A stretch of DNA of 7,715 nt from Phycisphaerales bacterium (GCA_030612785.1 JAUWNF010000145.1:1-7715), one strand, 5' to 3'. Counted from the first letter of the stretch, positions 1-6,951 are shown. Translations and numbers: made by a program. Notes: generated from the sequence alone by a model not told the origin.

Positions 1-133
1 GCGGCGCATTCCGGATGCACACGCCCAGAACCCACGAAGAAGCTTGAACCCCCTCCTCGGGCGGCGCGTTCGCGGCCACCTGTTCCAGCAGCTTTCCTGT
101 TTGTGGAGTTACAGAACTCTTCGTCTGCAGCAC
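1..133 (-). CDS. Possible 5' end of a leftward gene, cut by window edge
   Basis: On the minus strand a frame opens just after an in-frame TAG at 149-151 and runs to the left edge without a stop (44 codons from a GTG at 133). It begins MLQTKSSVTPQ and continues through KLLEQVAANAPPEEG to LGVCIRNAP. The composition (mixed helix-forming residues, GC-biased third positions) looks protein-like, and a GGGG lies about 7 nt before the GTG. If real, it diverges from the VKOR gene and the two share the 134-356 spacer. I recognise no family. The fragment is short, there is no ATG, and the overlapping plus-strand frame is also open, so chance is quite possible. Confidence 0.25.
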   Translation of the reverse strand, partial: MLQTKSSVTPQTGKLLEQVAANAPPEEGVQASSWVLGVCIRNAP

Positions 134-356
134 GAGGGAGCCCCAGCACTAAAACCCAACCGACCCATCGAGACGTTTATGTCATCGAAATGCGGCTCGG
201 GTAAGTTGACCCGAAAATGCCCACCCCGGTTACCGGACGCTTTTGGTCATTTGGGTCCAATGTGTGCGGCATTGGCAGGTTAATTCCACGCCGATATACT
301 GCCGCGGTTTAGCGGTAAGTGCGCAGGACATCAATCGCGCATAGGATGACGCATCC
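134..356. other. Intergenic spacer upstream of the VKOR fusion gene
   Basis: I see no convincing gene here. The spacer holds the promoter at 272-300, a ribosome binding site AGGA at 343-346 (10 nt before the ATG at 357), and a small inverted repeat CCGC/GCGG (302-305 and 312-315) in the predicted 5' leader. No terminator-like stem with a T tract was found. Confidence 0.5.
272..300 (+). promoter_or_regulatory. Sigma70-like promoter for the VKOR fusion gene
   Basis: A -35 box TTGGCA (272-277) and a -10 box TATACT (295-300) are separated by exactly 17 nt, and each matches the consensus at 5 of 6 positions. Transcription would start near 307, giving a leader of about 50 nt before the ATG at 357. 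This is the best promoter match in the window. Its use is inferred, since the organism's sigma factor preferences are unknown. Confidence 0.55.
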
Positions 357-2048
357 ATGAAGGGCGCCTGGAAGCTAACCGTACCGTTGTTCATTTTGAG
401 CGTGGCGGGCGCGTACATCAGCATTCTGCTGTTGAACAAGCATCTGTTGAAAACGAATGTGCCTACCTGGTTCGCAACGGTTTGCGGCGATGAAGTGGGC
501 AACGGAGAAGCGAACGCCCCCAGTACACAACCGGCCGGGGCCGACGCTGGTTCCGAGCAAGAGCAACCTTGGGAAGAAGAACCGCCGATCCGGCGCGAAG
601 CGGGAGGGGCCGACTGCGACAGCGTGTTGGCCAGCCGGTGGGGGACAATTCCGCCCCGGCCGAAGGAGGAAGAGGACACACTTCCGACGGGCGTCAGCGC
701 ACAGAAGGGGGAGATTAGCATCCCGACGGCCTACTTGGGATTCGTGTACTTTATCGGTTTCGCGATCTGGTTTTTGTTCATCGGTCGGCCGACGCCCGAT
801 CGGCCGGAATGGTACCGCATCCCGTTGGCCTTCAACATTGCCGGGGTAGGCTCGGCGTTGTTCTTCACCTTCATCATGCTTACCCAGACCGAGGAGTGGT
901 GCCCCTGGTGCATGGTGACGCACGTCATCAACGTCGTGATGCTGGGCGGCATGATCAAGTTGCGGCCGAAGAAGGTGGAGACGCCCTCCACCGCACCGAG
1001 CAGTTGGGCCGAGCGCACCGCGGCAAAGGTGGTGGCGACAGCAGTAACGCCGGAATCCGCTACCCCAGAGAACGCCGGGGCGGAGGCGAATGTGTCGGGT
1101 GAACTGACTGCGGAGCCGCCGCTCGAGCCCATGGGCGAATTCGTGCTGGAAGAAGTGTCGGGGGAGACGGTTGGTGCGCCGGTTCGGTCTCACCCGTCGT
1201 TGCGACTGGTGGCGCTGTGCATCCTACTGTCGGCCGCCACGAGCGCGATGGTCTGGAACGGTTACCACGTGATGGTCGAAAAGACGAGCAAGAAGCTGGT
1301 CGAGAAAGAGCTGGAGGCGTTCAAAGGGGACGTGCATCTGCTGAGCGCGATCTACGAATCCTCGCCGAAGGTCAAGATCCCGATCCGGCCGGACGATCCT
1401 CAGATCGCCAAAGAGGGTGAAATCCATTGCTCACTGGTGGTGTTCAGCGACTTTCAGTGTCCGTTTTGCCGGACGTTTGCCCTGCTCGTGGACAAGAAGA
1501 TACAGCCCCTGTTCTCCGGCTGCTTGCGGGTGACGTGGAAGCATTTCCCGCTCTCGACCGAGTGCAATAAGAGGATCAAGTCGAGCCCACATCCTGAGGC
1601 GTGTCAAGCCGCTCGCGCCACCGAAGCCGCCCGAATCCAGGGGGGCAACGAAGCGTTCTGGAAGGCCCACGACCTTCTGTTCGCGGCGCACAGGAAGCTC
1701 AAAGGGTTCGACTATCGGGCCCTGGCGGAGGAACTCGGACTCGATCCCGACGCGTTCCTGGCGGATATGTATTCGCCCGAAGTGACTACGCGAATTGCGG
1801 AGGATATCACCCTCGCTCGTTCCTTCGACGTGCGGAGCACGCCGACCGTCTTCCTGAGCGGACGCCGGGTGAACAGCAAGCTGGTGCGCCTGATGCCCTT
1901 CTGGGAGGTCATGGCGCACAAGTTCAGCTTTCTGCGTGACAAGAAGATCGAGGACCGGATGAGGCGGGAGCAGCGTGCCCGCAAGACCCGAGCGGCGGCC
2001 AGCCAGCCGACTACTCGAGGTACCCCAGGTCCCGCAGACGGTCCGTGA
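357..2048 (+). CDS. VKOR-DsbA/thioredoxin fusion, disulfide bond formation protein
   Basis: The 563-residue membrane protein fuses a vitamin K epoxide reductase (VKOR) domain to a DsbA-like thioredoxin domain. In this family VKOR passes electrons from the thioredoxin partner to membrane quinone, which drives disulfide formation in exported proteins. The start ATG has AGGA 10 nt upstream and opens directly into TM1 (about residues 7-26). VKOR features are loop Cys43 and Cys87 (the latter in DCDSVLASRWG), TM2-4 (about 122-142, 153-175, 181-201) and the quinone-side CPWC at 182-185. A Pro/Ala/Glu-rich linker (about 205-280) leads to TM5 (about 282-302). The thioredoxin_4/DsbA-like domain (about 345-525) has CPFC at 368-371, a second cysteine pair C403/C416 in a CN...HPEAC context, and the cis-Pro loop STPTVF with Pro496. 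The C-terminus is basic and low in complexity. Oddities are a 43-residue acidic insert between the loop cysteines and a 38-bp antisense overlap with the next gene. The family call is firm; the oxidising direction is inferred. Confidence 0.93.
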   Translation: MKGAWKLTVPLFILSVAGAYISILLLNKHLLKTNVPTWFATVCGDEVGNGEANAPSTQPAGADAGSEQEQPWEEEPPIRREAGGADCDSVLASRWGTIPPRPKEEEDTLPTGVSAQKGEISIPTAYLGFVYFIGFAIWFLFIGRPTPDRPEWYRIPLAFNIAGVGSALFFTFIMLTQTEEWCPWCMVTHVINVVMLGGMIKLRPKKVETPSTAPSSWAERTAAKVVATAVTPESATPENAGAEANVSGELTAEPPLEPMGEFVLEEVSGETVGAPVRSHPSLRLVALCILLSAATSAMVWNGYHVMVEKTSKKLVEKELEAFKGDVHLLSAIYESSPKVKIPIRPDDPQIAKEGEIHCSLVVFSDFQCPFCRTFALLVDKKIQPLFSGCLRVTWKHFPLSTECNKRIKSSPHPEACQAARATEAARIQGGNEAFWKAHDLLFAAHRKLKGFDYRALAEELGLDPDAFLADMYSPEVTTRIAEDITLARSFDVRSTPTVFLSGRRVNSKLVRLMPFWEVMAHKFSFLRDKKIEDRMRREQRARKTRAAASQPTTRGTPGPADGP

Positions 2049-3705
2049 GCTTCTGCGCCTCCTCCTCGGAGTACACCTCGCCGTTGCTGACGGGGCGTGA
2101 CACCGCTCGGGCGGTTTCGGTTTCGTGGCAAATCGGGGGATCGAAGATGCCACCGATGACCCCACCCTCCATATCGTCCGGGATGCACACGCCCAACATG
2201 GCGAGGATGGTCGGCGTAGAGTCGATGATGTCGGCGTGGATGCGTTTCCCAACGGCGACCCCGGGCCCGTAAGCGGCGAAGATGCCGTTTTCGCGGTGGG
2301 TGCCCTCCCTGCGCCGCGAGGGGAGCCAGGTCACCGGGCGGCGCCCGCGAATCTTGCGCACCACCGAAAGACCGTCGTGCGGGACCAGGAGCAGGTCCGG
2401 CAACCATTCGCGATCTCTACGCGCGCAAGCATAGAGTTCTTCCGGCTTGTGGACGGCTTTGTAAATGTTGATGGTCCGACCAGCGGGATCGGTGCAAGTG
2501 GCGGACAGGAAGCGCTCGCGCAGCTCGTCGCGCAACAGCTCGTACTCGTCCGGCTCGACGATGCCGGTCGCCTGTCGGCCCTTGAGGTTGATGTACAAAA
2601 ACCCATTCATGCCCGCGTGCATCACGCAGGCGCGGGTGCAAGAGAAATCGACCGCCAGGTCGTGTTCGACGTCGAAGTTGCCGGCGGCGAACTTGCCGCG
2701 GTGCTTCTTCTTGAGCCAGCGGTGGAGCAAGTTACCCGCGCGGGTCCGGGTCTGGGCACCGCCTTCGCGCAGCCTCAGATAGCCCCAGTCCATCAGCAGG
2801 CGATTGGGCTGGCTACGGCCGTCGAGGCTGCCGTGGCCGTGGTCGGACATGATGAAGACGTGGGCCTGCCGCCCACGGGCGTATTCCATAAGCCCGCCGA
2901 GCGCGACGTCCAGTTCGCCAAAGCAGCGTTCGGTCATTTCGGTCCGCCGGGGCCAACGTCCCCGCGTACGCTCGTCGAGGTACTTCCAGGTCTTGTGCTG
3001 AAGGTTGTCCACGAGTTTGAAGACGATCATCAGGACGTCCCAGCCGAAGCGCTCGCCGCAGAAGCGGGTGACCTCCACGCCCTGCTGAAAGCTTTTGGCA
3101 ACGTCGGCGATGTTGTCCGCCACCAGACGATCGCCGCCGAGCGTCTTGCGCCGCCACTTGTTCTTGAACGAGTAATCCGGCCAGCGACGGAGGATCTCGT
3201 CTTTGAGACCGGGCGGATAGGTAAACTCCTTCTGCGTACCGGGCGTCTCGAAACCACTGATCATAAAGCCGTTGACCGGCGTGGGCGGATAGGTCATGGG
3301 CACGTTGACGGCGCCGATGCGCAAGCCCTTGTCGCCGAGGATGTCCCAGATGGTGCGCACGCCGGCCAGGCAGTTGGTGGTGTTAAAGCTGAGCTTGCCG
3401 GTGCGCACGTCGTAGCGTTCGAAGTCGATGATCCCGTGGGTGCCCGGACTCTTGCCGGTCATGAAGGTGGTCCAGGCGGCCGGCGTGATCGGCGGGACGG
3501 TGGAGCGCAGCACGCCCGAGGTGCCGCCGGCGACTAAGGCTTGCAGGTGGGGCATCAGACCGCGCTCGATCAGGGGATCAAGCACGTCCCAGGTGGCACC
3601 ATCGAGCCCGATAATGAGAACGCGCTCGGCCATTGCAGGAAGGTCACGGACAGGGCGGTCGGCGGGCGCGGGGGCGGGGGCGGTTTGGCCGGCGGATTCG
3701 GGCAT
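2011..3705 (-). CDS. Alkaline phosphatase superfamily / type I phosphodiesterase enzyme
   Basis: This is a 564-residue metal-dependent phosphoester hydrolase of the type I phosphodiesterase/nucleotide pyrophosphatase clan. By alignment with nucleotide pyrophosphatases every ligand is present: Asp35 (IIGLDGAT), nucleophile Thr74 (in PPITPAAWTTFMTG), Asp233 and His237 (DNLQH), Asp288-His289 (SDHGHG) and His470 (GTHRENG). It is therefore probably active on two metal ions, but the substrate (nucleotide, phospholipid head group or other) cannot be read from sequence. No signal peptide or membrane segment is seen, which suggests a cytoplasmic location. The C-terminus DRLRDLGYLE is an ending often seen in this family. 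I chose the ATG at 3705. A TTG at 3747 would add 14 residues, and an ATG at 3633 (MAERVLIIGLDG) would remove 24. No start has a strong ribosome binding site. The 3' end overlaps the convergent VKOR gene by 38 bp. The gene diverges from thyX. Confidence 0.9.
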   Translation of the reverse strand: MPESAGQTAPAPAPADRPVRDLPAMAERVLIIGLDGATWDVLDPLIERGLMPHLQALVAGGTSGVLRSTVPPITPAAWTTFMTGKSPGTHGIIDFERYDVRTGKLSFNTTNCLAGVRTIWDILGDKGLRIGAVNVPMTYPPTPVNGFMISGFETPGTQKEFTYPPGLKDEILRRWPDYSFKNKWRRKTLGGDRLVADNIADVAKSFQQGVEVTRFCGERFGWDVLMIVFKLVDNLQHKTWKYLDERTRGRWPRRTEMTERCFGELDVALGGLMEYARGRQAHVFIMSDHGHGSLDGRSQPNRLLMDWGYLRLREGGAQTRTRAGNLLHRWLKKKHRGKFAAGNFDVEHDLAVDFSCTRACVMHAGMNGFLYINLKGRQATGIVEPDEYELLRDELRERFLSATCTDPAGRTINIYKAVHKPEELYACARRDREWLPDLLLVPHDGLSVVRKIRGRRPVTWLPSRRREGTHRENGIFAAYGPGVAVGKRIHADIIDSTPTILAMLGVCIPDDMEGGVIGGIFDPPICHETETARAVSRPVSNGEVYSEEEAQKLTDRLRDLGYLE

Positions 3706-3764
3706 GTGATTTATTTTTTCCGCGACGGTTATCTCTCGGTGCGTCAAGACGTTTCGGACGCGGG

Positions 3765-3793
3765 AGTCTATCGCCGCGTTAGGCCGATTGCAA
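3765..3793 (-). promoter_or_regulatory. Possible promoter for the phosphodiesterase gene
   Basis: On the minus strand TTGCAA (3793-3788) is followed after 17 nt by TAGACT (3770-3765), each matching the sigma70 consensus at 4 of 6 positions. A start near 3758 would leave a leader of about 50 nt before the ATG at 3705, which favours that start over the TTG at 3747. This is a weak match. Confidence 0.25.
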
Positions 3794-3820
3794 CGACGCG
3801 GACCGGTTGGTATCTATACT
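3788..3820 (+). promoter_or_regulatory. Possible promoter for thyX
   Basis: The palindromic TTGCAA (3788-3793) is followed by TATCTATACT (3811-3820). The better -10 match, TATACT (3815-3820, 5 of 6), lies 21 nt away. The 17-nt spacing falls on TATCTA, a poorer match. A start near 3825 would put the long hairpin at 3840-3882 inside the thyX leader. The assignment is tentative. Confidence 0.3.
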
Positions 3821-3839
3821 CTCAACGGCCGGCAGGGTG

Positions 3840-3882
3840 CCCCATCCCTTTGATCCGTCGTTGGTGGATCAAAGGGATGGGG
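3840..3882 (+). repeat. Perfect 17-bp hairpin in the leader region of thyX
   Basis: The left arm 3840-3856 (C + CCATCC... read CCCCATCCCTTTGATCC) pairs without mismatch to 3866-3882, leaving the 9-nt loop GTCGTTGGT. The hairpin lies 51 nt before the thyX ATG and about 135 nt from the phosphodiesterase start. Neither side is followed by a T tract, so it is not an intrinsic terminator. It could be an mRNA-stabilising or translation-affecting leader hairpin, a protein-binding operator, or a dispersed palindromic repeat. Confidence 0.75.
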
Positions 3883-3933
3883 GATGGCCGGAAGGCCGGT
3901 CTAGTAGTGGGGAACTAACGCGAAGGAACCGAC

Positions 3934-4710
3934 ATGAGGATCATCCGCGAACCGACGGTTTATCTTGTGGGCCGACAGTCCACAAACAACGCGGAGATAG
4001 AACGTTTTCTGGCCGACCACCGGGTTGTCGCTTGGGAGACGGATACCTCCGTCGCCGGGGAAAAGCTGTGCGAACTGGCCGGGCGGATTTGCTACATGAG
4101 CTTTGCCAAGCCCCGCCCCGGTGGCAACGCCGCGTATCTCGAGCGGCTGCTGTCGGTCGGACACGGCAGCGTGCTGGAGCACACGGCGTGGAGTTTCATC
4201 ATCACCGGGGTGTCGCGCTCGTTCACCCACGAGCTGGTGCGGCATCGGGCCGGCTTCGGGTATTCGCAACTGTCGCAGCGTTACGTGGACGAGTCAGTGG
4301 CTGACTTCGTGGAGCCGGACTGCATCGCCGAGGATGGCGAGTTGCACGAGATCTGGCGTTCCGCCATCGAACACGTCCAGGAAGCCTATGTTAAGCTGGT
4401 GAGCGGCCTGGAGCGCACCTTCACCGGCGTTGAAGACCAGACTCTGCGGCGCAAGCTGGCCCGCCAGGCGGCCCGTTCGGTGCTGCCCAACGCGACGGAG
4501 ACCAAAATCTTCGTCACGGCGAACGCCCGCGCCTTGCGTCACTTCATCGAACTCCGCGCCAACGAGCATGCCGAGACCGAAATCCGCAAGGTCGCTTCGA
4601 GAATGTGTCGAATCCTCCAGCAGGAGGCCCCCAACATCTTCGGCGACTATCGATTCGAAGAACTCCCCGACGGAACCTTGGCCGCGCGCACCGAGTATCG
4701 GAAGGTGTAG
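3934..4710 (+). CDS. thyX: FAD-dependent thymidylate synthase ThyX
   Basis: This 258-residue flavoenzyme makes dTMP from dUMP, with methylene-tetrahydrofolate as carbon donor and NADPH as reductant, in place of ThyA. The length fits the family. Visible signatures are GHGSVLEH (76-83), the ThyX motif RHRAGFGYSQLSQR (103-116), the dUMP/FAD-binding block RSVLPNATETKIFVTANARA (181-200) and LRHFIELRANEHAETEIR (201-218). The spacing in the ThyX motif is RHR-x8-S if the serine of LSQR is taken, one residue longer than the textbook RHR-x7-S. The start ATG has AAGGA (3923-3927) 6 nt upstream. The gene appears monocistronic: divergent from the phosphodiesterase gene and convergent with the membrane operon, with 94 nt before that operon's last stop and no clear terminator. 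A perfect hairpin in the leader may influence expression. Confidence 0.97.
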   Translation: MRIIREPTVYLVGRQSTNNAEIERFLADHRVVAWETDTSVAGEKLCELAGRICYMSFAKPRPGGNAAYLERLLSVGHGSVLEHTAWSFIITGVSRSFTHELVRHRAGFGYSQLSQRYVDESVADFVEPDCIAEDGELHEIWRSAIEHVQEAYVKLVSGLERTFTGVEDQTLRRKLARQAARSVLPNATETKIFVTANARALRHFIELRANEHAETEIRKVASRMCRILQQEAPNIFGDYRFEELPDGTLAARTEYRKV

Positions 4711-4804
4711 TGCTTGCCGATTACCCGGATAGCGGATTCGTCCGTGCGCAAGTGCGTAGGCTCCGCGGTGACCGGCGGGATCGTTCTACCGAGGGCGCCT
4801 TACT

Positions 4805-6331
4805 CTAACGATTGGCGTAGCGCGCGCCGGCGGTAATGCGCAGGATTAGACGAAGATAAACGAGCAGCAGGATCAGGTTCAGCACCAGCCAGACCATAAA
4901 GCCGACGAAGACGGGATCGACCCAGTAAGGCCTTGCGAAGTATGTAAGCCAGTCGGCGGCAGCGAAGAGCAGGGCGGTGATGGCCACCGAAATAATAGTC
5001 CACAGCAGTAGAGCCCCGCCCAGGTAGGCAACGGCCTGCATGGTCACGGGCATCAGGTTGCGTTTGTCGGTGGCCTGGTACCAGGCCGCCACCAGCGTTG
5101 CCACCGACAAGCACACCGCCAACGCGAGCACCATGACGCCAAAGGCCACCAGCGGATGGATCCTCCAAAGCATCTCGAGAACCTGCTCGGGGTCGCCCCA
5201 ACCGGTTTGGGTGATGAAGCAGCCCAGCGCCCCCAGCCACCCCGTGAGTAGAACCAGTAGGAGATAAACGGCAAGGAAGCCGCGGTGGCTCGTTGTGGTG
5301 GTGGTGAGCTGCACAGTTCGTCCGAATGTTCGAGGACGTACGATGGGGTCAATAGTGCATCGCCACCAGGCGTGCCAGCCGCCGGACCCGGCGCGACGCT
5401 GCCACAGCGTGCCGGGTCTCGCCTCGGGGCCCAGCGAGGCGGCGACGGCTTCGCCGCATTCAGAACAGCGTCCCTCCGGCGGCGCGCGGGTCAGACCGTA
5501 CCCGCAGGTCTCGCACAGCGGCGGACGCTCACGCGGTACGACCGGTCGCGGTGCGCCGATGCAGCGCAGCCATCCCCACAGTACCCAGGCGACGGCCGCT
5601 GCAAAGAGCAACGGGGACAGATGGTATGCATGCCGGGCGTACCAGGGCATCTTCGCCCAGGCCTGGTCCCACGTGTCGTTGTATTCCCGGCGGTCCGCCT
5701 GGTACTTCTTCTGTGCCGCGCGATACTCCTCCCACGCCGGCGAGTTGGCGGGCGGGCCGGTAGGCTGCTGGGGGCGGATCGGGTAGGGAACCTCCGGTGT
5801 GGTGGCGACCAACCATTGCTTGTACGTACGGATCAGGGAAGTCCCCACGACCCCGGCTACAAGAATCGCGAACAACACGTGCGGCGTGTGCAGCCAGGTT
5901 CTGCGCACGCTACTGCCGATGCTCGACCGGATCGGCTCGTCGCGCGCCCCCCAGGGCGCGGCAATCAGGGCGGCAAGAAAAACAGCCAGCTCGATTCCGA
6001 CGACAATTCCCCCGGCACTCAGGCTCATCTGCAACGGCTGGAGGGCGAACTGGTCGCCGAGCAACTCGAGCTGCTCCCAACTTTGCGCAAGAACCAACAG
6101 GACATTCGTGGGGCCTTGGAGGTGTTTCCATTCATCGAGGACCGGACTCGACAACGCCACCAGCACAAGCGCCGAGAGATGGATCAGATAGGCTCGGCCA
6201 AATCCTGCGTGCAGGGTGCGCACTGCCGTGGTCTTGGGCAAAATGGCAGCGGTCGCAAATGTGAGCCAAACAGGCCAGCGCGCGTCGCGATCCTCATAGG
6301 TGCCTGGTGGTTTCAAAGGCCCTTTGTTCAT
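4805..6331 (-). CDS. Multi-pass membrane protein with embedded zinc ribbon, unknown function
   Basis: I do not recognise this 508-residue protein by name. About eight hydrophobic segments are visible (roughly 47-61, 105-126, 150-167, 239-256, 351-373, 391-417, 434-459, 474-497). Between the fourth and fifth lies a cytoplasmic-looking zinc ribbon, Cys273/Cys276 (CETCGYGL) and Cys289/Cys292 (GRCSECG). This style of ribbon is frequent in planctomycete membrane proteins. A Pro-rich, then Lys/Glu/Tyr-rich charged stretch (about 175-225) sits between segments three and four. The frame is open further upstream, but those codons lie inside the DUF2062 gene and read as Pro/Arg-rich shadow. The ATG at 6331 overlaps the DUF2062 stop as ATGA and has GAGGG 3 nt upstream, so translational coupling is likely. 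Two-gene operon, second position. Transport, channel and envelope roles are all possible. Confidence 0.8.
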   Translation of the reverse strand: MNKGPLKPPGTYEDRDARWPVWLTFATAAILPKTTAVRTLHAGFGRAYLIHLSALVLVALSSPVLDEWKHLQGPTNVLLVLAQSWEQLELLGDQFALQPLQMSLSAGGIVVGIELAVFLAALIAAPWGARDEPIRSSIGSSVRRTWLHTPHVLFAILVAGVVGTSLIRTYKQWLVATTPEVPYPIRPQQPTGPPANSPAWEEYRAAQKKYQADRREYNDTWDQAWAKMPWYARHAYHLSPLLFAAAVAWVLWGWLRCIGAPRPVVPRERPPLCETCGYGLTRAPPEGRCSECGEAVAASLGPEARPGTLWQRRAGSGGWHAWWRCTIDPIVRPRTFGRTVQLTTTTTSHRGFLAVYLLLVLLTGWLGALGCFITQTGWGDPEQVLEMLWRIHPLVAFGVMVLALAVCLSVATLVAAWYQATDKRNLMPVTMQAVAYLGGALLLWTIISVAITALLFAAADWLTYFARPYWVDPVFVGFMVWLVLNLILLLVYLRLILRITAGARYANR

Positions 6332-6951
6332 CGGCCCTCGGTCGAAGCGGACAGGTTGCCCCGGCGGCCCCCGCGGCTCCTGGCTTTGCGGATCCGTGCC
6401 CGGCGGATGTTCCGGTAGATTCTGCGGACGCGCCGGCGCTGGCGGTATTCGGTCACGCCCCAACGTGCGGCGAAGAAGGTCATAAAAGCGGCGACCGCGC
6501 CCACCGCCAGGCACCCCACCCAGAGCTCGAACCCGAACTCAAACATGATGTGGAGCAGCCGACTCCAGAATTCCGTCTCGAAGAGGCGCGCCCAGATACC
6601 TTCGTTAGCGTGACCGCTCAACTCGGCGAGGGCCAGGGCGACGTTTCCGCCGTTGGCGGTCTGGGGCATATTCGTCAGGGCGCGCCCAAGTTCCCAGCAC
6701 GCCCCGTAGATGGGCACGATCGTGACCGGGTTGGTGATCCAGACGATCGGGATGCAGACGGCCTTGTTGGCCCGCAACACGGTGGCCAGGGCGATCGCGA
6801 TGACCGTTTGGAATCCGACGGTAGGGCTAAAAGCGACCAGCATGGCCACGGCGGCGCCGAGGGCGATGCGATTCGGGGAATCGTCGGCGTGCAAAACGTG
6901 CTTGTAAAAGAAACGCCGGGTCTTTTTCCAGAAGGCCTTCACCGATCCCAT
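6328..6951 (-). CDS. DUF2062 domain-containing membrane protein
   Basis: This 207-residue inner-membrane protein matches the DUF2062 pattern: HADDSPNRIALGAAVAM...FSPTVGFQT (about 21-49), then RANK...WITNPVTIVPIYGACWELG (about 60-89). Hydrophobic segments lie at about 29-58, 66-88 and 138-163, followed by a very basic tail (about 168-198, mostly Arg). The biochemical role of DUF2062 is not established; some members are linked to envelope glycan or lipid loci. The ATG at 6951 is preferred. A TTG at 6969 adds six residues and has GGGA about 7 nt upstream, so it is a real alternative. The gene is first in a leftward operon, and its TGA overlaps the ATG of the next gene by 4 bp. A TTTAAT on the minus strand within 7030-7037 could serve as a -10 box, but no good -35 accompanies it. 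Confidence 0.88.
   Translation of the reverse strand: MGSVKAFWKKTRRFFYKHVLHADDSPNRIALGAAVAMLVAFSPTVGFQTVIAIALATVLRANKAVCIPIVWITNPVTIVPIYGACWELGRALTNMPQTANGGNVALALAELSGHANEGIWARLFETEFWSRLLHIMFEFGFELWVGCLAVGAVAAFMTFFAARWGVTEYRQRRRVRRIYRNIRRARIRKARSRGGRRGNLSASTEGR

Noticed and set aside
375..1193. 272-codon minus-strand open frame under the VKOR domain
   Set aside because: It is an Arg/His-rich shadow of the VKOR-coding strand, which has clear membrane segments and CxxC motifs.
2125..3537. 470-codon plus-strand open frame antisense to the phosphodiesterase gene
   Set aside because: It lies entirely inside a gene with seven conserved metal ligands on the other strand. Its translation is Ala/Val/Gly/Asp-rich without motifs, typical of a GC-rich shadow frame.
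3840..3882. Hairpin as an intrinsic terminator
   Set aside because: No T tract follows on either strand, and both flanking genes are transcribed away from it.
4711..4804. Bidirectional terminator between thyX and the membrane operon
   Set aside because: Only tiny stems were found (CGGA-TTCG-TCCG at 4733-4744), with no T or A tract.
5285..6418. 377-codon plus-strand open frame antisense to the membrane protein
   Set aside because: The Arg/Gly/Pro-rich translation has no domain. The minus frame shows coherent membrane segments and a zinc ribbon.
6332..6514. N-terminal extension of the zinc-ribbon membrane protein
   Set aside because: It lies wholly inside the DUF2062 gene and reads as Pro/Arg-rich shadow. 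The ATGA-coupled ATG at 6331 is the better start.
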